Below, piece by piece: positions 9,421 through 17,761 of a stretch of DNA of 64,000 bases. The notes under the pieces were generated by a model. The model was not told where the DNA came from, made no database searches, and saw only the letters and a program-made list of their open reading frames with translations. Made by a program: the position numbers and the translations under genes. Within the stretch, counting starts at the first letter, position 1. The number at the start of each line of letters is the position of its first letter. The stretch is from CAZVEE01 sp964625525 (GTDB taxonomy: Bacteria > Pseudomonadota > Alphaproteobacteria > JAJFIK01): NCBI GenBank assembly GCA_964625525.1, contig CAZVEE010000002.1, forward strand, positions 20,667-84,666, written 5' to 3'.

Positions 9421-11063
9421 GTGAATCCACGGCGCTAGCGCCCCTTTTGTCTGTGCGCGATCTGTCTGTCGCCTTTCGTTCTGGTGCCAGCGAAACCTTG
9501 GCGGTGGATCGGGTTTCTTTCGACATCCGGCGCGGCGAGACCGTGGCGCTGGTGGGTGAATCCGGTTCCGGCAAGTCCACGACCGCGCTGTCGGTGCTTC
9601 GCCTGTTGCCCTATCCAACGGCGTCGCATCCAAGCGGCAGCGTGCTGTTTCGCCGCGAAGATCTGTTGAGGGCCGAGGAACCAGAGCTGCGCCGGGTGCG
9701 GGGCAATCGGATCTCCATGATCTTTCAAGAGCCCATGACGTCGCTCAACCCTCTGCACACGATTGAATACCAGATCGCTGAGGGCCTGATGACCCATCGC
9801 GGCCTGCGCCCCGCTCAAGCGCGGCGCACGGTGCTGGATCTGCTGGAGCGTGTCGGCCTTGAGAAACTCAAAACCCGGCTTGATGCCTTTCCCCATGAGT
9901 TGTCGGGCGGCCAGCGTCAACGGGTGATGATCGCCATGGCGCTCGCGAACCGGCCCGATCTTCTGATTGCGGACGAGCCGACCACTGCGCTTGACGTGAC
10001 CGTGCAGGCGCAGATCCTGGACCTGCTGGAAGAGCTGAAGCGGGCGTTCAACATGGCGCTGTTGCTGATCACGCATGATCTGGGCGTGGTGCGGCGCATG
10101 GCCGACCGGATCTGTGTGATGAAGGACGGGCGGGTGGTGGAGACCGCGCCGGCGACCGCGTTGTTTACCGCGCCCAGCCATGCCTACACCCGCATGCTGA
10201 TCAATGCCGAGCCGCGCCCCTTGCCCCAACGCACCACCAATGCCGGGCCGGTGGTGTTGGCTGCGCGGGACGTAAAAGTCTGGTTTCCTATTCGCAGCGG
10301 CCTGTTCGGGCGCGTGACGGATCATGTGAAAGCGGTGGACGGGGTGTCGCTTGACATCCGCGAGGGGCGCACCCTGGCTGTGGTTGGTGAGTCCGGCTCC
10401 GGCAAAACCACCCTTGCCATGGCGCTGTTAAGGCTGGTCAGCGCCCAGGGATCTATCCGCTTTGGTGAGCGGACGCTTGATGGGTTGTCGCAACAGCAGA
10501 TGCGGCCTTTGCGCCGAGAGATTCAGGCGGTCTTTCAGGATCCATACGGATCGCTCTCGCCCCGCATGTCCGTGGGCGCCATTGTCGCCGAAGGCCTGGA
10601 CGTGCACGGATTGGCGCCGGGCCGGGCGGAACGCCGCCCGCTCATTACCCAGGCCCTGCGCGACGTGGGCCTGACGCCGGACATGATGGATCGCTATCCC
10701 CACGAGTTTTCCGGCGGCCAGCGCCAGCGCATTGCCATTGCCCGGGCCATGATCCTGAAACCACGCTTTGTGGTGCTGGATGAACCCACCAGCGCCCTCG
10801 ACCGCTCCGTGCAGGCGCAAATCATTGAGCTATTGCTCGACCTGCAGGCGCGCCATGGCTTGGCCTATCTCTTCATCAGTCATGATCTGAAAGTGGTTCG
10901 GGCCTTGAGCGATGATGTGATGGTGATGCGTGGGGGCCGGGTGGTGGAGCATGGCGCCGCTGAGCACATCTTCAGTGCGCCGCAAACGGATTACACGCGC
11001 GACCTCATGGCGGCCGCTTACGCCTTGGATGACGCGCCGGTGCCGGTTAACGCTCCGTTGTGA
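9417..11063 (+). CDS. yejF: Duplicated ATPase of the Yej peptide importer
   Basis: This encodes a 548-residue protein with two ABC ATPase domains in tandem. The first has Walker A GESGSGKST (about residues 44-52), signature LSGGQRQRV and Walker B LLIADEPT. The second has GESGSGKTT, FSGGQRQRIAIARA and VVLDEPTSALD. Such double ATPases (YejF, GsiA) energise peptide uptake. Its last 17 bases overlap the 3' end of the convergent secretin-like gene. Confidence 0.93.
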   Translation: MSESTALAPLLSVRDLSVAFRSGASETLAVDRVSFDIRRGETVALVGESGSGKSTTALSVLRLLPYPTASHPSGSVLFRREDLLRAEEPELRRVRGNRISMIFQEPMTSLNPLHTIEYQIAEGLMTHRGLRPAQARRTVLDLLERVGLEKLKTRLDAFPHELSGGQRQRVMIAMALANRPDLLIADEPTTALDVTVQAQILDLLEELKRAFNMALLLITHDLGVVRRMADRICVMKDGRVVETAPATALFTAPSHAYTRMLINAEPRPLPQRTTNAGPVVLAARDVKVWFPIRSGLFGRVTDHVKAVDGVSLDIREGRTLAVVGESGSGKTTLAMALLRLVSAQGSIRFGERTLDGLSQQQMRPLRREIQAVFQDPYGSLSPRMSVGAIVAEGLDVHGLAPGRAERRPLITQALRDVGLTPDMMDRYPHEFSGGQRQRIAIARAMILKPRFVVLDEPTSALDRSVQAQIIELLLDLQARHGLAYLFISHDLKVVRALSDDVMVMRGGRVVEHGAAEHIFSAPQTDYTRDLMAAAYALDDAPVPVNAPL

Positions 11064-12243
11064 AAGGCTCGCCCGGGCGGGCGGCGCGCGCCGCATCCGC
11101 CTGACGCTCCGCCACCAAGGGCACGAGAGCGGGCGCGGTGTCCACCGTGGCAAGCGACGGGGTGACGATCACCACCACTTCCTTGTCGGGCCGCCGCCAG
11201 GGATCGGCCCGTGACAAAGTCCCATCGAGCGCCCGGCGCCCCGGTTCCGCAGCCAAACCGCCAAGCACCAGGCTGTGTCCCGGCGCCAGGTCCACGGTTG
11301 TCTCTGCCCGTCGCACCACCAGGGCCGGGCCATGGTCCTCCGTAGGCAGAGCGCCTGCATAAGAGATCTCGCTCACTTCCGCGCTGGCCTCGACCGTGAT
11401 GCGCCCGTCGGCTTTGAGGGTGGGCGTGAAGGCAAGCGCCACGCCCACGGGCCGGTAAATGACCCCCTGCGCACCAGGCACGGGCACTTCTGCGCCCGCC
11501 AGGAATCGCACTGGCGCGCCGGACAAGGCTGTGAGATCCGGTTCCGCCAACACACGCACCAGGCCCTCCGCCTCCAGAGCACTTACTGTGGCTGCGACTG
11601 TCGCCTGATCTTGCGGGGTGGCGGGCAGGTTGGCCTGCGCCAACGCACCGTGCCGCAACTCCAGCACCTGCACCCGCAACAGCACTTGGGCGGGGCTGCC
11701 GGTGGTGAGCCGGGAAATCACTTTGTCCGGTGTCCCCGCAAAGCGAGCCGCCAGATCCCTCGCGAAGGCCGCGTCGGCAGCGGTCATGGCCTCGCCGGTC
11801 AGGATCACATGATCATTCAAGGCCGCCGCCTGGATCTGCGCTTGAGGCAGAAGCCGCGCGAGGGTCGCTTCTAAGTCCCGTAGGTCAGGCTCGACCCGGA
11901 TATCCAGTGTGGCCAGCCGTGTCCCGCCGCGCCCGAACAGAAACACGGTTGTCTGCCCCGTGCGTCGGCCATGCAGGAAAATGCGCGTCGGCGTCCGGAT
12001 CACCGCATCCGCAATGGCCGGGTTCGACACCACCACATCGCGCGCCGGCACTGGCAGGTCGATGACGGCGGATTTGTCCAGCGACAGAAGGACCGAGCGC
12101 GCGAGTGGATCGCCCACCGCCGCCGGAGCACGTGGCTCGGCTGCCGGGTCGAGCCGCAACGCCGGAGATTCCGTCGCCAGGGCCACCACAGTGAGGAGGA
12201 GCCAAAGCCCCACACAGTGTGCCGGAATGAACCGCGCGTTCAT
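11047..12243 (-). CDS. CpaC/RcpA-like secretin (short form)
   Basis: This encodes a 398-residue exported protein: signal peptide (about 1-24), a domain with SAVIDLPVPARDVVVSNPAIA typical of the pilus-assembly N-terminal domain of CpaC, and a C-terminal secretin-like part. Recognisable secretin features are FLAGAEVPVP, the VGVALAFTPTL strand and a GHSLVLGGLA segment. It is shorter than a typical CpaC (about 500 residues or more from memory), with a reduced middle region. CpaC forms the outer-membrane pore of Flp/Tad pili. No other Tad gene except a TadE-like one lies here, so it is an orphan in this window. It is convergent with yejF and divergent from the TadE-like gene. Confidence 0.72.
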   Translation of the reverse strand: MNARFIPAHCVGLWLLLTVVALATESPALRLDPAAEPRAPAAVGDPLARSVLLSLDKSAVIDLPVPARDVVVSNPAIADAVIRTPTRIFLHGRRTGQTTVFLFGRGGTRLATLDIRVEPDLRDLEATLARLLPQAQIQAAALNDHVILTGEAMTAADAAFARDLAARFAGTPDKVISRLTTGSPAQVLLRVQVLELRHGALAQANLPATPQDQATVAATVSALEAEGLVRVLAEPDLTALSGAPVRFLAGAEVPVPGAQGVIYRPVGVALAFTPTLKADGRITVEASAEVSEISYAGALPTEDHGPALVVRRAETTVDLAPGHSLVLGGLAAEPGRRALDGTLSRADPWRRPDKEVVVIVTPSLATVDTAPALVPLVAERQADAARAARPGEPFTTER

Positions 12244-12400
12244 GGTCAGGATGCTTTCGTCAGAACCGGGACCGCCAATGTGGTGCAGGCCGCTTCACTG
12301 TCCGGTTAATGCTAATGGGGCGGTTTTGATGGGTCTCGGCAGGGTTCTTGCAATTTCGCCCATGCAACGTGGCCGGCTGGCTCGCAGAAGGGGACGGAGC

Positions 12401-12865
12401 ATGGGCAAGCACGACGAGACACCGACGACGGCGCCGGGTATCTGGATCCGGGGCCTGCTGATGGCCGTGGCGGCTCTCGTGATGCTGGAAACGACCGCTG
12501 CCTGTATCGCCGACCTCAGTCTTGACCGCGCCGTGGAACGAGCCCTCCACGCCCCGGGTGTGGCGCCGTCGGTGCTCAGTGAGGCCCATTGGCGCGAGCG
12601 TGTTTGTGCAGGGGCCTGGGCACTGCCCCAATGTGGCGATCGCTTGTCCCTCCGCGTGGACCGAATCCGTGCCGCGGTGCCTCTGGGCGCTTCGGCCCTG
12701 GTGCCTGTCGGCGATCAGACCAGAGACATCGTCATGATCCGGGCCGCCTATCGCCGCCCCACCCTCACACCCCTGTCAGAGCATTTGTGGGCGGCGACGC
12801 GCGGCGAGGCCATGGTGACGCTGACGATCCCGGCGTCGTCCCTGCGCCATGCGTCGGCCCTTTAA
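12401..12865 (+). CDS. TadE-like single-pass membrane protein
   Basis: This encodes a 154-residue protein with one transmembrane segment (about residues 16-38). A region then reads ERVCAGAWALPQCGDRLSLRV, resembling the cysteine-pair segment of alphaproteobacterial TadE pseudopilins (pattern ...VC...C...L.V.V). The start codon follows GGGACGGAGC. Divergent transcription from the CpaC-like gene, with 157 bases between, supports a pilus-related role. The assignment rests on pattern memory and the family is very divergent. Confidence 0.55.
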   Translation: MGKHDETPTTAPGIWIRGLLMAVAALVMLETTAACIADLSLDRAVERALHAPGVAPSVLSEAHWRERVCAGAWALPQCGDRLSLRVDRIRAAVPLGASALVPVGDQTRDIVMIRAAYRRPTLTPLSEHLWAATRGEAMVTLTIPASSLRHASAL

Positions 12866-13034
12866 AGGCGTCGTTAAGACTGATTACCTTTCGTTAACCT
12901 GCGCCTCCCACACTGAGACCGTCGCAATGGTAGGCGGATGAGCGGATCGTCGGGCGGGTGGTGTCCACCCGGCAGATGCCCATCCATCGGTCGCGCCAGG
13001 CTGTGAAGGGCCGGGTGCCAGGAGGGGCTTTCCC

Positions 13035-14075
13035 ATGAGTCAGATACTCGTGCATGGCTTCACCACGCTCGATGGGGCGGGGCGGATCGAGGCACTGCGC
13101 CCGGACATTCCGGGCTTGACCGTCCGCACGGTGATCGCCGGCGGTCTCGCCGCCATCGTGTCGCCGGTACCCCGGCGGGGGTTTTTCGAAGGGCGCGAGC
13201 GCTTTGCATTGCGCCGGCTCAAATTGCATCAACAGGTGCTGGAAGCGGCGATGACCTTCGTGCCGCTTCTGCCCGCACGCTTTGAAACGGTGATGCCGAC
13301 CGAGGCCCGCCTGCGCACGGTCATGGATGCTTGCGCGGGCGATCTGCGTGATCCGCTTGACCATTACGGTCCGCTGATTCAGGTCGAGGTGGTCATCGCC
13401 TGGCCCTTGAGCGACGCCATGGCGGGCCTACGCGCTGACGGTCTGGTGGGCGTTGATACGGCGGCCCTGCACACGGCCGAAACGCTCACCCATGCCATTC
13501 AAGGGCATCAGCATGCCTTGACCGAGCGGGTCCGCACGGTGTTATCCGCCGTCGCGCTCGATGTCATCATCGCGCCGCGTTTTGAGGAGGATGTGGTCGC
13601 GAACTTCACGATCCTCCTGCGTCGGACGGACGAGCCGGCCCTCGACCTAGCCCTCCAGCAACTCGACAAAGAAACCGGTGGCAATCTGCGCATCCGCTGT
13701 GTCGGACCACTGCCCGCGTGCAGTTTCGCCGCCGTCGAGATCGGCGGGCCGCGCTACGCCGAGGTGGTGCAAGCACGCGACATGCTGGCCTTGAGCGACA
13801 GCCTCAGCGTGGCCGATCTCAAGCGCGCCTATCACCGGGCAATCAGTGCCCTGCATCCGGCGCGCGCGCCGGACTATGCGGCCCGCTCCCGGGCCCTCAC
13901 GGCAGTGCGCGATGCGTATGCGCTGCTGCGCCGGGTCGCCGAAGGCCAAATGCGCCGGGCCGCGAGCCCGGCACCGGACGAGGCGGCCGTGATCCACCTG
14001 GATGCCCATGCCATCGAAGATACCGTAACCATGCGGCTGCGCCGCGACGATGACAACCGCGCGGAGGCCGCATGA
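13035..14075 (+). CDS. GvpL/GvpF-family protein with degenerate J-domain-like tail
   Basis: This encodes a 346-residue protein. The GvpL/F hallmarks are visible: VPLLPARFETVM at about 76-87, an alpha/beta region with VEVVIAWPLSD, and the closing motif GPLPACSFAAVEI at about 224-236. GvpL/F proteins are accessory structural proteins of gas vesicles. Residues about 250-302 add a segment shaped like a DnaJ J-domain (LKRAYHRAISALHPA ... ALTAVRDAYALLRR) in which the HPD triad is HPA. No GvpA shell gene is present. Its stop overlaps the start of the next GvpL/F-like gene (ATGA), so the pair is coupled. Confidence 0.78.
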   Translation: MSQILVHGFTTLDGAGRIEALRPDIPGLTVRTVIAGGLAAIVSPVPRRGFFEGRERFALRRLKLHQQVLEAAMTFVPLLPARFETVMPTEARLRTVMDACAGDLRDPLDHYGPLIQVEVVIAWPLSDAMAGLRADGLVGVDTAALHTAETLTHAIQGHQHALTERVRTVLSAVALDVIIAPRFEEDVVANFTILLRRTDEPALDLALQQLDKETGGNLRIRCVGPLPACSFAAVEIGGPRYAEVVQARDMLALSDSLSVADLKRAYHRAISALHPARAPDYAARSRALTAVRDAYALLRRVAEGQMRRAASPAPDEAAVIHLDAHAIEDTVTMRLRRDDDNRAEAA

Positions 14076-14740
14076 CATACGCAAACCGGCTCACGCCCAT
14101 TGCGCCGACGACGGACGGCATCTTCTATTTGCACGCCATTGTTCCTGCTCAGGCTCAAGGGTGGGAAGGTCCTGGCCTTATTCCCGGTACTGAGCTTGAG
14201 TCCTTGAGTGCTGGCGACTATGCAGTGCTTCTCTCAGACACTGCCAAGGTGCCGGTGCCTACGGGTGAAGAGATGCCGGAGCTGGGCGACATGGCTGCCG
14301 CGCATGACCGGGTTCTGGACCGGTTGGGCAAGGCAGGAAGTGAGTATCTGCCCTTGCCGCCGGACACCCTGTATCAGGATCTGGAGACCGTGCGCACGTT
14401 CCTGCTGCGCGCTGCACCGCTTCTGCGTGATACGTTTCGCCATGTTCAGGGCTCGGCCGAGTGGTCTGTCACCGTCACCGTGCCCGCGCGTTTCACCGAA
14501 GATAAGAATGGGCAGGAGACTTTGTCCTGGCTTCATGATGAACTGTCGCGTCTGGCGCGCGGCGCCGTCCGGCATGATCAGGGCGCGCCCTTTGCGGCCG
14601 CTTATCTGGTAGACCATCGGCGCGCACCACGATTTGCGCGGGAAGCGGAGCGCATCCAGGCCGGGTTTGCCCCTCATGGCTGGGTTCTCGACCTGCGCGG
14701 GCCTGCGCCTGTCCACAGTTTCGTTCGGCTAGGGCTTTGA
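14072..14740 (+). CDS. Second GvpL/GvpF-family protein
   Basis: This encodes a 222-residue protein with the GvpL/F order: an N-terminal beta region (IFYLHAIVPA), a helix with VLDRLGKAGSEYLPLPPDTLY replacing the usual PARFGT segment, the strand EWSVTVTVPARF corresponding to the family's EWxVKV, and the closing LRGPAPVHSFVRL corresponding to GPWPPYSF. It overlaps the preceding paralogue by four bases. Sequence identity between the two looks low, so they are probably different family branches that may hetero-associate (inference). Confidence 0.7.
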   Translation: MTYANRLTPIAPTTDGIFYLHAIVPAQAQGWEGPGLIPGTELESLSAGDYAVLLSDTAKVPVPTGEEMPELGDMAAAHDRVLDRLGKAGSEYLPLPPDTLYQDLETVRTFLLRAAPLLRDTFRHVQGSAEWSVTVTVPARFTEDKNGQETLSWLHDELSRLARGAVRHDQGAPFAAAYLVDHRRAPRFAREAERIQAGFAPHGWVLDLRGPAPVHSFVRLGL

Positions 14741-14784
14741 CCCACGCTAATCTCTAAACAGAATAATAAACAAGCCCGCCCATC

Positions 14785-14799
14785 TTAATCTTCCGTTTA
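14785..14799 (+). promoter_or_regulatory. CtrA-like site TTAA-N7-TTTA
   Basis: TTAA (14785-14788), seven bases, then TTTA (14796-14799), about 100 bases before the coiled-coil gene. The CtrA consensus in Caulobacter relatives is TTAA-N7-TTAA, so this differs by one base. No CtrA gene is visible here. Confidence 0.3.
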
Positions 14800-14898
14800 C
14801 CGCGAAGCAACAACCCTGCCCTCAGGTGAAGAACAGTCTGTATCCGGTGTGATGGCCTGATGTATGGAGGGCCGCCCCGGACGTGAAGGGGGTCAGTC

Positions 14899-17745
14899 AT
14901 GTCCGTCCGTGTGCTTTGGCGCACCCTATTTCTGGGCGCAGTTGCAATCCTGATCGCTGTCGGCGGTGCAGGGCTTTATGTCTCGGCCTATGTGGGCGAG
15001 CTGAACCGTGCCACGTTGACGCCGGACGCGGCCCCGTCTATTCGCGCCAGTCTTCTGCGTGAAGTGGAGGAAAGCCTGGGCACGCGCGGCGCCGTCGGCG
15101 CCTATCAGCGCTTTGTGCGCACCGGTGATCGCCAAGCTCTCACTCAGGCCCTGGAGCATCTGGCGACCGCCGAGCAGGTTACGGATCTGTATGCAGATCA
15201 AAGCGCAACACAAACAGGAGCCCAGGCCGCAACGGCCCTGCGTGGCCTCATTGCCACGTTCGCTGGCCTTTACGAGCGGGCGCGCGTAGAAGGCAATAGT
15301 CCCGCGGTGGTGGCGGGCTTGGAACAGGCGCTGGTCTCCTTGTCCAGCATGACCGGGGCGCTCCATGGAGCGGAAGTGATGACCCGCCTTGACGCGGCAT
15401 CCGAAGCGGTGGAAAGCGGAAGAACGGCGTTTCTGCTGACCATGCTGGGGATTGTTGCCGTAGTCCTGGCGGTGGCCGTCATCATCCGTATTCGTCTGTT
15501 GGGGCCGCTGGAAGCCTTGACCCGAGACCTGAACGATGTGTCCGAGGCGGCCGAAACAGGCGCGGCCCTGGACACGCCGCTCTGGGGCATTGACCGCACT
15601 GACGAGATCGGCGACGCGGCCCGGGCCGGTGATCGCCTGCGCGCAATCCTGGCAGGTGAAAACGCCTTTCCTCAGGCTACGGATGGGGCGTTGACCGTCA
15701 AGCTCACCGGCCCGGCGGGGCAGGTGCTGGATCAGGTGCTGGCCCGGTTGCGCGATGCGGCGAGCGAATTGGCGGACAAGGGCCTGGCGCTCGACAAAGC
15801 GCGCGAAGACGGCGCTGCGGCGGCCGTCGAGACCGCGGCCCGCAGCGCCGGCGTGGTCGATTCGCTCCAGGAGTTGAGGCAGAACATGGCCGAATTGTTG
15901 GCCGATGGCCGCAAAGGCATCGGCCGCGTGACTGGGCAGTTGCAAGAGGCTGCCTCGCGCCTTGAGCAGACCGAAGGCGGTGTGCGCGCCTCGTCGGAAA
16001 AAATCCTCACACGTCTGAACAGCGGGGCAAATGCGCTGAAGGCGCTCGCTACGTCCACACGGGAACATGTGAGTGATGCCGTCAGCACCATGAGCGTCAC
16101 GCAAGAGCAGTTGGCAGCCGTTGTCGAACGCACCGGCCGCGCCAATGACGAAGTGTTCGAGGCCGCACAGGTCATGCGCGAAGATCTGACCAAAGCCGCC
16201 GAAACCACACGCCAGGACTGCGCCGCCCTCACCGAAACCGTCCATGCTTTTGATGCCAAAGCCCAAGTCAGTGCCGGCCTGATGCGCGACAGCAGCCGTT
16301 ATGTGAACACGGCGACCAAGCAGACCCTGTCTCGACTGGGCGATATGATGCAGGCGCTGACGGTCGCCGCCCCGCGTCTGGCGGAACTGGAACGCGCGGT
16401 GAGTGCTGGTGATCTGGCCAAGGGCGAAGGGGCTGTGGCGCTGGCCGCCGTGATGCGGGATCTGAGTGAAACGGTGACCGCGCGCCTGCGCGCGCTCGAT
16501 GATCTGGCCCGCCGCCAGGGTGAGGCTCTGGAGGGTGTGGAAGGGCATGCGGGCGAGATGACGGCCGCTTTGGCGCGCCTGCAAAGTGGTTTGGAAACTG
16601 TCCTGACCCGACTACCAGAAGATGGTCCCATTCCGGATGGGTTCGAGCGGGTGGCGGGTGGCATAGCCACAAGCCTCAGTCATATCGCCGGTCGTCTTGG
16701 CCGTGCCGTGGACGATCAGCAAATGACCCAGACGGCGCTGACCCGCTATCACCAGGAAACGCGGGAAGCGCTCAAAACCGTGGCGACGCATTTGGAAACC
16801 ATGGAGGAGACCTTGTCTGACCGGATCATTGCCCCGGAGACGTTGGAACTAGAGGAACGTCTTCAGGATATCGGCGAGACGCTCTATGTGCTCTCCACGC
16901 GCTTCGACGCCTTACTGGTCCAGTTACAAGAAGATGCGGAAGCGCGTGCGGATACGGATGAAGGGGAGCCGATCGTGCCGCTCATTTCCGCTCTGCACAC
17001 GGATATGCGGGCGCGGCTGGAGGATGTGGCCACGCGGCTACGCGCCTTGGCGCATTTGCGCGGGGAAGAGACCGGTAATGCGGTAATGTTGGAAGATGTG
17101 GCACGGCGGATCGGCTTGTTGAGCGAGTCTATTGAGGGGCTTGCGGAGGATTTTGCCGACCAAAGCACATCAGCGCCGGGGGCGGCGGATGCGGAACCAT
17201 GGCGCCCCATGGCAGATATCCTCTATGATATGGGCCGCCATGTGGTCGCGGTGGGCAGTCGTGTTGACGATCTGGCACAGGATCTGCGTGTCGGCCTTGC
17301 CGCGCTGGCGGAGGCGTCCGACAAGGCCGCCGACACGCCCCAGGACGAAACCCGTCGCATTGAGGCATTGGCACGGCTTCTGTTCACCCGCTTGACGGAA
17401 AACCGCACGCCACCCGCGCCTCAGGAAACTGATGCGGTTATCGGCTCTCTCAAATCGTTGATCCGGACCGTGAAGGGGGCGGTGCTCCCCAGTGACCAGA
17501 ACCAGAGTCTCGCTGGTGCGGCGCGCGATGTGACGGCCCTGACCGATGTGATCGACGCGCTGGAAAGCCGCACGCAGAGCCTGGCCGAAGACGTGGCACA
17601 AGCGCCGGAAGCGGACGGACGCGACGCGGCCGTGGACATCGCCGCGCTCAAAGTGCGGCTGGATCAGGCACGCGAGAAACTGTCCGGCATCGCCACGGCC
17701 ATTGCCGTGGCTGCGGACGTACAGCAAAGCCGCCGGGCCTCGTAG
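14899..17745 (+). CDS. Large membrane-anchored coiled-coil protein with HAMP-like linker
   Basis: This encodes a 948-residue protein. Transmembrane segments at about 8-28 and 178-198 enclose a helical periplasmic domain of about 150 residues. The second segment is followed by IRIRLLGPLEALTRDL, which looks like the start of a HAMP linker. Residues about 250-940 are almost entirely heptad-rich helix (Leu/Ala/Glu/Arg). I see no methyl-accepting hairpin tip (the conserved EIxxI...IAxQTNLLALNAAIEAARAGE region), no kinase and no cyclase motif. It resembles a chemoreceptor or Flp-associated scaffold in shape only; the function is unknown. It lies downstream of the GvpL/F pair on the same strand. Confidence 0.7.
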   Translation: MSVRVLWRTLFLGAVAILIAVGGAGLYVSAYVGELNRATLTPDAAPSIRASLLREVEESLGTRGAVGAYQRFVRTGDRQALTQALEHLATAEQVTDLYADQSATQTGAQAATALRGLIATFAGLYERARVEGNSPAVVAGLEQALVSLSSMTGALHGAEVMTRLDAASEAVESGRTAFLLTMLGIVAVVLAVAVIIRIRLLGPLEALTRDLNDVSEAAETGAALDTPLWGIDRTDEIGDAARAGDRLRAILAGENAFPQATDGALTVKLTGPAGQVLDQVLARLRDAASELADKGLALDKAREDGAAAAVETAARSAGVVDSLQELRQNMAELLADGRKGIGRVTGQLQEAASRLEQTEGGVRASSEKILTRLNSGANALKALATSTREHVSDAVSTMSVTQEQLAAVVERTGRANDEVFEAAQVMREDLTKAAETTRQDCAALTETVHAFDAKAQVSAGLMRDSSRYVNTATKQTLSRLGDMMQALTVAAPRLAELERAVSAGDLAKGEGAVALAAVMRDLSETVTARLRALDDLARRQGEALEGVEGHAGEMTAALARLQSGLETVLTRLPEDGPIPDGFERVAGGIATSLSHIAGRLGRAVDDQQMTQTALTRYHQETREALKTVATHLETMEETLSDRIIAPETLELEERLQDIGETLYVLSTRFDALLVQLQEDAEARADTDEGEPIVPLISALHTDMRARLEDVATRLRALAHLRGEETGNAVMLEDVARRIGLLSESIEGLAEDFADQSTSAPGAADAEPWRPMADILYDMGRHVVAVGSRVDDLAQDLRVGLAALAEASDKAADTPQDETRRIEALARLLFTRLTENRTPPAPQETDAVIGSLKSLIRTVKGAVLPSDQNQSLAGAARDVTALTDVIDALESRTQSLAEDVAQAPEADGRDAAVDIAALKVRLDQAREKLSGIATAIAVAADVQQSRRAS

Positions 17746-17761
17746 GGAGCGGTATGGTGGG

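Noticed and set aside
12872..12898. CtrA box from two TTAA half-sites before the GvpL/F genes
   Set aside because: The half-sites are 16 bases apart rather than 7, so the consensus is not met.
14926..16584. A 552-codon open frame antisense to the coiled-coil gene
   Set aside because: Stop-free only because of GC-rich codon structure on the other strand; no motif.
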